Part shown: one piece after another, positions 25,682 to 34,573 of the stretch
Layout of the letters: each line of letters opens with the position of its first letter
Numbering within the stretch: position 1 is the first letter of the stretch
NCBI GenBank assembly: GCA_902773835.1
Contig: CACYFZ010000006.1
Coordinates: 1-63,373 of the forward strand
DNA length: 63,373 nucleotides
Reading direction: 5' to 3'
From: an uncultured Eubacteriales bacterium
GTDB taxonomy: Bacteria > Bacillota > Clostridia > Peptostreptococcales > Anaerovoracaceae
Translations under genes and position numbers: made by a program
Notes under the pieces: model-generated
The model's database searches: none
The model's input: only the letters and a program-made list of their open reading frames with translations
What the model was told of the DNA's origin: nothing

Positions 25682-28563
25682 TGAAGATTAATTGCATTAT
25701 TAACGGAATAGAAAGACATTATGATGTCGATCCTACTATGCGCCTCAGAGACTTCCTCGTCTCCAAAGGACATTTTGCCGTACGTGATTCGGATGACGCC
25801 GAAGGTTTCTGCGGATCCGATACCATCTTAGTTGACGGCATGCCTGTCATGTCCAACCTCATGATGGCAGGAGAAATCGACGGATGTGAAATTCTTACAC
25901 CGGACGGACTCGGAAATACCGAGAATCTTACAATCGTACAGAAAGCACTCATCGATGCGGGCGTAGTTCAGTCGGCATACAATTCACCTGCCACTGCCCT
26001 CCTGCTCACATGGCTGCTTCAGAACAACCCTAACCCGAGCAAGGAAGATATAAAGGACTGCCTGTCCGGAATCTTCATCAGAGATGCGGGATATGAACAC
26101 TACTACCTCGCAGTTAAGCTCGCACAGGAAAAGATTAAGGACGGAGAATACAAGACCGAAACCGCTCCTTCTTTCAGAGATGAATATAAAGTCGTAGGTA
26201 AACCGGGTGCTAAGGTGGACGGACCTCAGCTCGTATCCGGAGGACGTGCTTTCGTAGAAGACTTCGTGGATGCGGATACATGCTACATGGTATGCGTAAG
26301 ATCACCTTACGCTCAGGCATATGTTAAGAGCATCGACGTTACAGAGGCTAAGAAAGTTCCGGGCGTAGTTGAAATCCTCACTCCGGATAACACACCTGAA
26401 ACCCACTACATGCAGGCCGGTCAGGGAGAGCCTGAACCGTCACCTCACGACAGACGCCTTCTCAACCCGAAGGCCAGACACGTCGGCGACAGAGTTGCCG
26501 CAGTAATTGCCGAAACTCTCGAAGCTGCTATCGAGGCCAGAGATAAGGTCAAGGTTGAATGGGAAGTTCTGCCTGCAGTATTCACTGTAGAAGAAGCGAT
26601 GGCTGAAGGAGCCCCTCTCGTACATGCAGGCCCTGTAGAGTACAGATCCGGCGCACCTGACGACCTCGATGAATACAACGCAAGAGCATCTGAAGACCCG
26701 AGAGAAGGTAAAGTTATCTATCAGTTCCCTCTCCACGGAGATGTTCAGCACAATCTCGCTGCTGCCAACCACGGCGGCATCGGAGATGTAGATAAGGCAT
26801 TCGAGGAAGCTGATGCAGTAGTTGAAGCTACATTCCAGACTACTCAGATTCAGCACACACCTCTCGAGACTCATATCTGCTTCGCCAAGATGGAAGCAGG
26901 CAGACTCGTGGTAGTAGCCTCCACTCAGGTCCCTTACCACGTAAGACGTATCTGCTCATGGGTTACAGGCCTTCCGCAGAACAGAATTCACGTTATCAAG
27001 ACGAGAGTCGGCGGCGGATACGGCGCTAAGCAGGACATACTCGTAGAAGACCTCACGGGATATGCTGCATTTGCTACAGGACGTCCGGTTCTTTATCACA
27101 ACACTCGTGAAGAAGAGTTTATCGCCAACTCCACACGTCACCCGATGCGTGTACACGTTAAGATGGGCGGTACCAAGGATGGTAAACTGACAGGAATATA
27201 CATGGACGTAAAGGCTAATACGGGTCCTTACGGAAACCACTGCCTTACAGTTCCTATGAACAGCTGCTCCAAGACACTGCCGCTCTTCAAATGCGACAAC
27301 ATGAAATACGATCTTGAGATCTACTACACCAACTGCCCTCCTGCCGGCGCCTATCAGGGCTACGGCACACCTAAGGGTACCTACGGTCTCATGATGGTAA
27401 TGTGTGAGCTCGCAGAGAAGCTCGGTGTAGACTACAAAGACTTCGTGCTTCAAAACCACGTAGACGAAGGATATATGCTCGAAATCCTCAAAGGCCTCGG
27501 TGAAGGACGTGAGGGTAACGTCGTACCGGTAGGATCCTGCGGACTCAGAGAGTGTATCGAGAAGGGCTGCGAAATGATCGAATGGGGTAAGAAAGAAGAA
27601 GCCCCTGGCCCTGACTGGAAAGTCGGTAAAGGTTTCGCGATGATCATGCAGGGATCCGGACTTCCGGGACTCGACCACGCAGAAGCCCTAGCTAAGCTGA
27701 CCACGGACGGAAATGTTATCCTCCACTCCGGCGGTGCGGACATCGGAACAGGTCTCGACACCATCTCAGCCAAGATCGTATCCGAGCTTATATGCATCGA
27801 CATGGACAGAATCACGGTTCTCTCGGGAGACACTGACGGCTCCGTATTCGATACAGGTTCATACGCATCATCGGGTACATTCTTCTCAGGCGGTGCTTCA
27901 CTCGAAGCTACCAAGAAGCTGAAAGAAGCAATGCTTAAAGAAGCAGCACTTCAGATGGAAGAAGACGTAGATGATCTTGAACTCAGATATCCGGGAGAGG
28001 TTCATTCAACTAAGACAGACAAGACACTCTCCTACTACGAGCTTTCACACACTGCATGCAGTGGTGAGGGCAGAGGAGAAATGGTCGGACACGGAGTATT
28101 TGTAACCAAGGCCTCATCCGTGCCTTACGGCGCGCACTTTGCACAGGTGGCAGTCAACATCAAGACGGGTGAGATCAAGGTCCAGAAGTTCTATGCACTG
28201 CAAGACGCGGGAACTCCTATCAACCCTGAAATTGCTCTCTGCCAGATGTACGGTGCAGCCCTGAAGTCCATCGGCCACTCGCTCTACGAGGACATGATAC
28301 TAGACGAAAACGGATACTGCATCAACGCCAACATGACAGACTACGGTGTACCGATGATCAACGAGCAGCCTGACGACTTTAAGTCAGTGCTCGTGGACAT
28401 CAAGGATGAGTTCGGCCCTATGGGTGCCAAGTCCATCTCCGAAATCGCCTGCAACGGCGCAGCCCCTGCCATCGGCAACGCAATCCACGACGCCTGCGGC
28501 GTATGGATCAGAACCTGGCCGATGACACCTGAGAAGATTCTCAAGGAACTCGGCAAAATCTAA
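25681..28563 (+). CDS. xdhD: Molybdenum hydroxylase XdhD (putative hypoxanthine dehydrogenase)
   Basis: A 960-aa protein: a ferredoxin-like N-terminus (about residues 1-160) and a xanthine-oxidase-type Mo-binding domain (about 165-960) with GGGYGAKQDILVEDL and, near the end, GPMGAKSISEIACNGAAPA. The N-terminal domain has lost nearly all [2Fe-2S] ligands: the places of GCxxGxCGxC, CGFC and CRCTGY read EGFCGSD, VVQSAYNSPA and IFIRDAGY. The frame is intact and the same degeneration is known to me from E. coli XdhD (956 aa), so this is a family trait rather than decay. Without these clusters the electrons need another route, in E. coli probably YgfK. RBS AAAGGAGG. Substrate unproven. Confidence 0.92.
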   Translation: MKINCIINGIERHYDVDPTMRLRDFLVSKGHFAVRDSDDAEGFCGSDTILVDGMPVMSNLMMAGEIDGCEILTPDGLGNTENLTIVQKALIDAGVVQSAYNSPATALLLTWLLQNNPNPSKEDIKDCLSGIFIRDAGYEHYYLAVKLAQEKIKDGEYKTETAPSFRDEYKVVGKPGAKVDGPQLVSGGRAFVEDFVDADTCYMVCVRSPYAQAYVKSIDVTEAKKVPGVVEILTPDNTPETHYMQAGQGEPEPSPHDRRLLNPKARHVGDRVAAVIAETLEAAIEARDKVKVEWEVLPAVFTVEEAMAEGAPLVHAGPVEYRSGAPDDLDEYNARASEDPREGKVIYQFPLHGDVQHNLAAANHGGIGDVDKAFEEADAVVEATFQTTQIQHTPLETHICFAKMEAGRLVVVASTQVPYHVRRICSWVTGLPQNRIHVIKTRVGGGYGAKQDILVEDLTGYAAFATGRPVLYHNTREEEFIANSTRHPMRVHVKMGGTKDGKLTGIYMDVKANTGPYGNHCLTVPMNSCSKTLPLFKCDNMKYDLEIYYTNCPPAGAYQGYGTPKGTYGLMMVMCELAEKLGVDYKDFVLQNHVDEGYMLEILKGLGEGREGNVVPVGSCGLRECIEKGCEMIEWGKKEEAPGPDWKVGKGFAMIMQGSGLPGLDHAEALAKLTTDGNVILHSGGADIGTGLDTISAKIVSELICIDMDRITVLSGDTDGSVFDTGSYASSGTFFSGGASLEATKKLKEAMLKEAALQMEEDVDDLELRYPGEVHSTKTDKTLSYYELSHTACSGEGRGEMVGHGVFVTKASSVPYGAHFAQVAVNIKTGEIKVQKFYALQDAGTPINPEIALCQMYGAALKSIGHSLYEDMILDENGYCINANMTDYGVPMINEQPDDFKSVLVDIKDEFGPMGAKSISEIACNGAAPAIGNAIHDACGVWIRTWPMTPEKILKELGKI

Positions 28564-28572
28564 GCTATAAGC

Positions 28573-28607
28573 AAGAGCGTATGACTGAAAAGTCATACGC
28601 TCTTTTA
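28573..28607 (+). terminator. Terminator after xdhD
   Basis: A perfect 14-bp stem AAGAGCGTATGACT / AGTCATACGCTCTT with a GAAA tetraloop and a following TT run, ten bases after the stop. Confidence 0.92.
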
Positions 28608-29217
28608 TATTATTCAATAGAAAAGCCAAAGATAATGGCATCTCCAACTTAATTAATAAATAGGAGATAATAGCCCTCCCTCCGCCGATGCGTAGATGGC
28701 GGTTTTTGTTTTGTGTTAATTTGAAATGAATCATGTGTTAAATGAATCATGTGTTATTTGTAAACAAACGATACTAAAAACTGAACTAGCCTCCAAAATC
28801 GGTGCATCTTTCAATAAAATTTGAGCCTTTTTTACAGAAAAACCCCCTATAAGCTCAATTATCATCATTTTCCTTGCAAAAACGATCGATTTACCCCCTA
28901 TCCGGGACAATTATTAATAAATTAGGGCAAAAAATGAGCCTATTGATTGGTTTTTTCCTTGAAAGGCTCATTTATTCTCCCTGTATCTTCAAATTGCGCT
29001 TTTTACTATCATTTTATGACCGAAAGGCTCATTATTTCTCGCTTTATCTCCAAATTGCGCTTTTGATATAGAAATAGCTCTATTAGGATTCAAGTCTCGG
29101 AGAAAACAATTAAAAAATGCATCCCACATTGCTGTTGAAGTAAAATGAGATGCAATTAAGATGCTAAGATGCTTGAAGGACTCGATAAATATTGTATCGT
29201 TCAACTCAATTTATGCT
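28608..29217. other. Non-coding stretch with decayed repeats
   Basis: No convincing gene. It holds a terminator-like hairpin CCGCC/GGCGG with a T run (28682-28712), a tandem 16-bp repeat (28725-28740 and 28741-28756, AATGAATCATGTGTTA), and two imperfect direct copies of about 48 bases (28961-29008 and 29022-29068), both starting GAAAGGCTCATT and containing CAAATTGCGCTTTT. Composition is more AT-rich than the flanking genes. Open frames here have no ribosome sites and run through the repeats. Confidence 0.6.
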
Positions 29218-29339
29218 ATGTAAAGTATACTTTACATCACTCTATTGTATTATGTAAAGTAAAGTTTACATGGCAATTCTACAATATGTAAAGTAAAGTT
29301 TACATGGCTATTCCACTATATGTAAAGTAAACTTTACAT
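29218..29339. repeat. Four 20-bp palindromes at a 34-bp period
   Basis: Palindromes start at 29218, 29252, 29286 and 29320, exactly 34 apart. The first is ATGTAAAGTATACTTTACAT, the next two are ATGTAAAGTAAAGTTTACAT, the last ATGTAAAGTAAACTTTACAT. The 14-bp spacers are related (CACTCTATTGTATT, GGCAATTCTACAAT, GGCTATTCCACTAT). The array ends 10 bases after the stop of the converging minus-strand sulfatase-type gene. It may be a protein-binding array or four RNA hairpins at the 3' end of that message. Confidence 0.9.
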
Positions 29340-29349
29340 GTTGTTACAG

Positions 29350-31152
29350 TTACGGATCTTTAACCTCCCATAGATTCTCAGGTGATTCCATCATAATATT
29401 TGAATATGACAGATACAGGAAATCCCTGAATGTGTTTCTCTTGCTGAAATCCGGTTCTTGCCATTTATTATCCCGGTCCAAATAACTAGGTAGCACTGTG
29501 TAATAGTAATAAGATTCTCTGGTGTTGAGAATAAATTGGTACCATGGCGGAATAGATACGCCTGCCTGCTCCAGCATAAGCGGAACCAAGGATCCTATAT
29601 TTACTGTTCCCTCATCTCTGTCTTCTATGTCGGTATTACTCCATATTACAAAAGGTGTTTTACGAACATTAATATAATCATCGCCACTTTGATAGTCTAT
29701 AACCTTATCTGTAAATAGCGGAGAATGGTCCCCCATCATACAAATATAAACGGGGCGTTCTGATTTCTTATAATAATCGACTAACTTCGCAAATTCCTTG
29801 TCAGATTCAGATAAGACACTAAGATATTCATTTACATCATCTGTATATTCACCGTAATCATTCTCGACATGTACCGTATCTTGCTCCGGTGGGTTTGTTT
29901 CATATCCTCCGTGATTCTGAATTGTAAGGCAGTACATAAAAACAGGTTGATTGTCTCCTGATTCCTCTTGGGATTTTAATTCATTCTCATACCATCGTAT
30001 CAAGTTCTCATATGTGCTGGCATCCGATGCGAAGCCCCTCTTTCCAATCGTTGTTATGTTCTCAAAATCGTCTATGAAGTAGCTGTGATCAAATCCCATG
30101 GCAGGATAAGCAACATTGCGGTTGTAATTAGTATTCGAACTCGGATGCATCGCATAAGTGATATAGCCCTGTTTCTTTAAAACAGAAACAACGGAACCGG
30201 CACCATTTAAATCCATTATCATAAACGGTGATACAACTCTATTTAATAAAAATATGGTGTTGGAAGTCAATAATTCATACTCGGATTCATTTGTTCCGCC
30301 AAGACCCCGCGGTACGAGGGAAAACCCGTGTATAGCATTATCTAAAGACTGGAAATGTTCCAGGTATTCTTTATCTGTCTTAATATTCGGCTCTGCCGTT
30401 TTCAGGTCATAGAAAGATTCATTCAGTATCAGTATGATATCCGGCTGCTGTTTTGTTGATTCGCTTGGCCCATTTAATGATATTTCACTAAGTTTCTCTT
30501 TTGAGTATCCCTCAGGTTTGACTTTCAGATTTTTCATGCTTATGAAGGAGTCCTTAACGCAGGCAACAGTACCGTATGCGGAATAGTCTTCAATCCAACT
30601 CCAAGATGTTTTACTGTCAACATCGTATGTCGCAACATAGTTAGCACCGACAAATATAGCTAAGGCAATTGACAGAAGTGGGACTGCACGCTCATTGAGA
30701 GCTTCCCTTCCTCTTAGAAACGGCATAAGAAAAACAGCTATAAGTAGCTGTAGAACCGTTATTCCGAGCAGCAGTAATACATCTCGATTAGGTACATACG
30801 AATAATTAGAAGCAACGTCTGCTGCAGTGCCTATTTTCATTATCTCAAAGGCATTGAGAGGTGACCCGTGATACATGATGACGTAATAGTTGGCCACAGA
30901 TAATACTGTATTAACTATCGAAACGATAACTGATACGATTCTGAATCGGTTCGTAAGCGTTCCGAAAAACAACACTATGCTCATATAAATGCCGATTGTT
31001 TCCAGTATGTATTCTTTTTTAATTGATAGTATAGATAAGAGCCTATCGACAGGAAGGAAAGAACTGCTTTCCAACTGCATCCAACACAAAAAAGAAAAAG
31101 CAAAGACAATTACAATCCCAAGTACTATTCGTTTAAGACCCTTTAGATTCAC
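29350..31152 (-). CDS. LTA synthase-family phosphoglycerol transferase
   Basis: A 600-aa membrane-anchored alkaline-phosphatase superfamily enzyme. About five N-terminal hydrophobic segments (residues 1-200) precede an extracellular sulfatase-type domain. Metal and catalytic regions are IILILNESFYD, GGTNESEYELLTSN (position of the catalytic Thr of LtaS) and CMMGDHSPLF. It transfers glycerol phosphate or a related group to a cell-surface polymer. The start is GTG at 31152 with a poorly spaced ribosome site, so the start is uncertain. It is unrelated to the neighbouring cofactor genes and ends beside the palindrome array. Confidence 0.85.
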   Translation of the reverse strand: MNLKGLKRIVLGIVIVFAFSFLCWMQLESSSFLPVDRLLSILSIKKEYILETIGIYMSIVLFFGTLTNRFRIVSVIVSIVNTVLSVANYYVIMYHGSPLNAFEIMKIGTAADVASNYSYVPNRDVLLLLGITVLQLLIAVFLMPFLRGREALNERAVPLLSIALAIFVGANYVATYDVDSKTSWSWIEDYSAYGTVACVKDSFISMKNLKVKPEGYSKEKLSEISLNGPSESTKQQPDIILILNESFYDLKTAEPNIKTDKEYLEHFQSLDNAIHGFSLVPRGLGGTNESEYELLTSNTIFLLNRVVSPFMIMDLNGAGSVVSVLKKQGYITYAMHPSSNTNYNRNVAYPAMGFDHSYFIDDFENITTIGKRGFASDASTYENLIRWYENELKSQEESGDNQPVFMYCLTIQNHGGYETNPPEQDTVHVENDYGEYTDDVNEYLSVLSESDKEFAKLVDYYKKSERPVYICMMGDHSPLFTDKVIDYQSGDDYINVRKTPFVIWSNTDIEDRDEGTVNIGSLVPLMLEQAGVSIPPWYQFILNTRESYYYYTVLPSYLDRDNKWQEPDFSKRNTFRDFLYLSYSNIMMESPENLWEVKDP

Positions 31153-31216
31153 AGTCGTTCTTGCACCTCTTAGCCCCTTTTCACAAAGCAGTTTATTTTA
31201 AATCAATCCGTCAACG

Positions 31217-31687
31217 CTACAATGCCTTCAGATCGGCGCTGAAATTACCGTTGTTAGTTTCTATTACGCCATAGCTGATATAGCTTCCGTATCCGATGGA
31301 GCCGGGATTAAGCAGAGTCAAGTCCCCTCTCTCGGATAAGTATTGTATATGAGTGTGTCCGAAGAGAGCTAAGTCGGCCTTGGCACTTCTGGCGTTAGCT
31401 TCCAGAGTGCGATAATCGTCTTCCCACTTTACATCATCCTTGTGGCCGTGAGTTGCATATACTCTAATGCCATCGATTTCGCAGATAAGCCTGGTCTTAC
31501 CCAGAGACATGAAATCGCAATTGCCCTTAACTGCATAACACTTAAGCGCGGGGTACATTTCCTTGATTTCATCAAAGTCACGTTCCCCGTCTCCCAAGAA
31601 AAAGCATGCTTTCGGCTTCTCGAACTCTATTACGCTTATCATATTTCTCACATTTCCGTGTGAGTCCGAAAAAACACATATCTTCAT
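31217..31687 (-). CDS. YfcE/MJ0936-family phosphodiesterase
   Basis: A 156-aa calcineurin-like metallophosphoesterase. All metal motifs are seen: FSDSHGNV at the N-terminus, LGDGERD, KGNCDF, ATHGHKDD and FGHTHIQY. The start overlaps the moaC stop (TGATG), so it is the last gene of modABC-moaC. It probably acts on a small phosphodiester; a cofactor-linked role is possible from the operon but not shown. Confidence 0.88.
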   Translation of the reverse strand: MKICVFSDSHGNVRNMISVIEFEKPKACFFLGDGERDFDEIKEMYPALKCYAVKGNCDFMSLGKTRLICEIDGIRVYATHGHKDDVKWEDDYRTLEANARSAKADLALFGHTHIQYLSERGDLTLLNPGSIGYGSYISYGVIETNNGNFSADLKAL

Positions 31688-32169
31688 CAGAACGTAAAAT
31701 CTCCTGACTTTCCGCCGGTTTTGGATGTCAGATGAACATCTTTTATTTCCATTCGTTTGTCAACGGATTTGCACATATCGTAGATGGTCAGCAGAGCCAC
31801 GGATACACCCGTCAGAGCCTCCATCTCCACGCCTGTCTTCCCTTCCGTAACAGCTGTGCATCTGGCTACGATTTCAGAGTTTTTTTCATCGATATCAAAC
31901 TCAACTTTCGCGTTTGTGAGCGAAAGCGGATGGCACATCGGAATCAGATCCGAAGTCCTCTTAGTTCCCATAATGCCTGCCACCTGAGCGACAGTTAAGA
32001 CATCACCCTTCTTTATGCTCTTTCCGAGCACGGCTTTAAGAGCCTCTTTGCTCATCTTAATAGAGCCTGTTGCGGTAGCAATCCTCTTGGTGATGTCCTT
32101 ATATGAAACATCTACCATATATGCGTTTCCTTTTTCATCAAAATGTGTAAGTTCTTTATTCTTGTCCAT
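31687..32169 (-). CDS. moaC: Cyclic pyranopterin monophosphate synthase (MoaC)
   Basis: Second step of molybdopterin synthesis: turns the MoaA product into cPMP. The 160-aa protein has the full family core with [38 protein letters not shown] in two parts, and [18 protein letters not shown] [19 protein letters not shown]. The C-terminal KTGGKSGDF is conserved. It follows modC and overlaps the phosphodiesterase gene. Confidence 0.95.
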   Translation of the reverse strand: MDKNKELTHFDEKGNAYMVDVSYKDITKRIATATGSIKMSKEALKAVLGKSIKKGDVLTVAQVAGIMGTKRTSDLIPMCHPLSLTNAKVEFDIDEKNSEIVARCTAVTEGKTGVEMEALTGVSVALLTIYDMCKSVDKRMEIKDVHLTSKTGGKSGDFTF

Positions 32170-32204
32170 AAGCTTTCTCTTTTAAAACTACACTGTAACA
32201 CCAG

Positions 32205-32858
32205 TTATATATTATCACAGTTTTTGATTCTGCCCTCGCTTATGAGGAAAAGTTCTTCACTGAATCTGCGCAGCTCTTTCTTCGAGTGAGACACCATCAC
32301 AACTTGTCCCGAGTAGTCTTCCAGCATCTCGGTCATCTCTGCCTGCATTTTATCTCGGAGTTCTTCGTCCAGGGCAGAGAAAGGCTCGTCCAGCAGGATC
32401 AGTTCCGGCTCAGTGACCATTATGCGTGCCAGAGCAACTCTTTGCTGCTGGCCGCCGGAAAGTTCTCCCGGTAATCTGTCTGCATGCTCCTCCATACGAA
32501 ATCTCTTAAGCAGCTCCATGGCTTTAAAGCGATCCTCTTCGCTGTTTTCTTTCAGTCCGGCCATAACATTTTTCAAAACGGTCATGGTCGGAAACAGGGC
32601 GTAGTTTTGGAACATATATCCGACACTTCTCTTCTGAGGTTTCAAATTAGTTCTTGTCTCTGAGTCATAAAGAACTCTCCCCGACACCTCAATGTGCCCG
32701 CTGTCCACAGGCTCTATTCCCGCGATGCTTTTTAGGGTCATGCTCTTTCCGCTGCCGGATGCACCGAGTATACCGATGCGCCCCGCATCGCTTTCAATCA
32801 GCACATTGAGATCAAAGCCTCCTATTATTCTGTGGATGTCTGCGTATAGTCTGCTCAT
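32205..32858 (-). CDS. modC: Molybdate ABC transporter ATPase (ModC)
   Basis: A 217-aa ATPase with Walker A GASGSGKSMT (about residue 32), Q-loop YMFQNYALFP, signature LSGGQQQRVALARI and Walker B LILLDEPFSALD. It lacks the C-terminal mop-like domain of the long ModC form, so it has only the ATPase domain. It follows modB by 9 bases. Molybdate is assigned from the binding protein and the cofactor genes; tungstate is a possible alternative. Confidence 0.9.
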   Translation of the reverse strand: MSRLYADIHRIIGGFDLNVLIESDAGRIGILGASGSGKSMTLKSIAGIEPVDSGHIEVSGRVLYDSETRTNLKPQKRSVGYMFQNYALFPTMTVLKNVMAGLKENSEEDRFKAMELLKRFRMEEHADRLPGELSGGQQQRVALARIMVTEPELILLDEPFSALDEELRDKMQAEMTEMLEDYSGQVVMVSHSKKELRRFSEELFLISEGRIKNCDNI

Positions 32859-32867
32859 ATCATCCGC

Positions 32868-33572
32868 CTACCATTTCTTTATATTCTTCATCTGACGGCC
32901 TGTAATCATATTAATGGCAAATACTGCCAGGAAGGCGATTATAAGCACTATAAACACCCAAAAACCCGCTGTAGCGTAGTCTCCGTCCTGTATGACCATG
33001 GCAATTCTCTGAGATACCGTGCTCGTCTTTCCCGGGATGTTTCCTGCCAGCATAGATGTTGCTCCGTACTCACCCATTGCTCTGGCAAATGTAAGAATCG
33101 TTCCGCTCGCAAGACCCGGCCCTGCAGTCGGTACCACTACCTTCCAAAAGATTTTGGTATCCGACATCCCGAGAGTCCTGCCCGCATATACAAGATTCGG
33201 ATCAATCTGTTCGAATGCCGCTCTGGCATTTCTGTACATCAGAGGAAATGCGATTACCGTAGCCGCCAGTATGCAGCCGAGCCATGTATGGACTGCCTGT
33301 ATTCCGAAATGCTCCTCCAGAAAAATACCGAAAGGTCTTCTTCTGCTGAATATAACCAGCAAGAAAAAACCGGCAACCGTCGGCGGAAGCACCATAGGCA
33401 GTGTGAGAATTCCGTCCACTAAAGCCTTGGCCCTGTAATTCATCTTAATCACTTTTCTTGCAGCCCAAAGCCCCAGAAAAAAACAGGCTACTGTTGCCAC
33501 CAGACCGGTCTTCAGCGATATCCAAAGCGGGCTCCAATCGAGCCCGCTCATAATTTCAGTAAAATCTTTCAA
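32868..33572 (-). CDS. modB: Molybdate ABC transporter permease (ModB)
   Basis: A 234-aa inner-membrane permease with about five to six hydrophobic segments and the coupling motif EQIDPNLVYAGRTLGMSD (about residue 130). Translation starts at TTG, 9 bases after GAGGG; an in-frame ATG lies seven codons later. It is between modA and modC. Confidence 0.9.
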   Translation of the reverse strand: MKDFTEIMSGLDWSPLWISLKTGLVATVACFFLGLWAARKVIKMNYRAKALVDGILTLPMVLPPTVAGFFLLVIFSRRRPFGIFLEEHFGIQAVHTWLGCILAATVIAFPLMYRNARAAFEQIDPNLVYAGRTLGMSDTKIFWKVVVPTAGPGLASGTILTFARAMGEYGATSMLAGNIPGKTSTVSQRIAMVIQDGDYATAGFWVFIVLIIAFLAVFAINMITGRQMKNIKKW

Positions 33573-33594
33573 TTATAGAATCCCTCTCTGATTT

Positions 33595-34470
33595 CTATTC
33601 TACGTTTGTATCAAATCCGAATTTCTGATACAGAGCCTTTGCTTCATCATTTGTTATGAATGCGATGAAGTCGGCAGCTGCTTTGGACTGAAGTTCGTCG
33701 GTATCTTTATTCGCGATCTGTGCTACGGGATAGATAATGTCTCCCGTAACGTCGTATGGAACAGGCTCACCGATAATCTTAACCTTATCTTCGTGGCCTA
33801 CCGTGTCAGAAACATAGGTTGTTCCTACTTCGCAAGAACCTTCTTCAACAGCAGACAGAACCTTTGATACATTGCCCTGCTCCGATATCTCAACCCCACC
33901 GAGCTGTTCACTTACCTCCTGAGTTGTAATACTTGCCGGATCTTCTGCTTCAGCAAGAAGTCCAATCTTAATAAGTGCCTGTCGTGTGTACTTTCCTACA
34001 GGCACACTGCCGTCGGCAAGTGCGATGCTCTTGGCCTTTCCGATGGATGTCAGGTCAGTAACTGCGGTTTCAGAATCAGGCTGAGTGATAAGCACAAGCT
34101 GGTTGTTAACAACATTTTTACGTGTTCCTTCTACTACCATAGATGCGCTTTCAAGCTCATCCATCTGCTTCTGAGCAGCACTGAAGAATATGTCACATGG
34201 CGCACCTTCCTGAATCTGTGTGAGAAGTGCGCCGGAGCTGTCGAAATTACATACTATGTCTATATTTTCATTAGCAGCTTCATAATTCTTTTCGAACTCT
34301 TCCATTACGGATGTCAGTGACGCGGCTGCAAATACATTAACCGTCACTTTCTCAGATGTAGCCTCAGTCTCAGCTTCCTCTGTTGTTTCGGAACCGCTTC
34401 CGCCGCCGCATCCCGTAAGAGACAGCAACAAAAGCATCATAATAGTTATAGCCAGTTTTTTCTTCTTCAT
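33595..34470 (-). CDS. modA: Molybdate-binding lipoprotein (ModA)
   Basis: A 291-aa solute-binding lipoprotein. The signal peptide ends in lipobox LSLTGC, followed by a GGGSGSE linker. The mature part begins VNVFAAASLTSVMEEF and continues CNFDSSGALLTQIQEGAPCD, typical of ModA and of the oxyanion site. The ATG at 34470 is chosen because AAAGGAC lies about 10 bases upstream and the peptide then begins with MKKKK; the longer open frame would spoil the signal peptide. Confidence 0.92.
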   Translation of the reverse strand: MKKKKLAITIMMLLLLSLTGCGGGSGSETTEEAETEATSEKVTVNVFAAASLTSVMEEFEKNYEAANENIDIVCNFDSSGALLTQIQEGAPCDIFFSAAQKQMDELESASMVVEGTRKNVVNNQLVLITQPDSETAVTDLTSIGKAKSIALADGSVPVGKYTRQALIKIGLLAEAEDPASITTQEVSEQLGGVEISEQGNVSKVLSAVEEGSCEVGTTYVSDTVGHEDKVKIIGEPVPYDVTGDIIYPVAQIANKDTDELQSKAAADFIAFITNDEAKALYQKFGFDTNVE

Positions 34471-34524
34471 CGTTATAGTCGTCCTTTCATAGTAATAATT
34501 AAATGGTATGTCGACTACCACAAT

Positions 34525-34560
34525 GAATTATAAGCGATTTATTTTTAAAAAACAATCGGT
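34525..34560 (-). promoter_or_regulatory. modA promoter covered by a ModE-like site
   Basis: On the minus strand TTGTTT (34550-34555) and TATAAT (34527-34532) are 17 bases apart. A 26-bp inverted repeat at 34534-34559, with ends GCGATT and AATCGG, overlaps the -35 box and the spacer. A similar repeat lies at 38992-39017. Repression under molybdate-replete conditions is the expected effect. Confidence 0.7.
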
Positions 34561-34573
34561 TCTTTCCGACTTT

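Noticed and set aside
25681..26170. XdhD as a decaying pseudogene
   Set aside because: The frame is intact over 960 codons, the Mo domain is complete, and the same ligand loss is a feature of E. coli XdhD.
28989..29204. 71-codon minus-strand open frame
   Set aside because: Runs through the direct repeats, has no ribosome site and no similarity I recognise.
29218..29339. CRISPR array
   Set aside because: Repeats of 20 bases are full palindromes and spacers are only 14 bases and mutually related; no cas gene is in the window.
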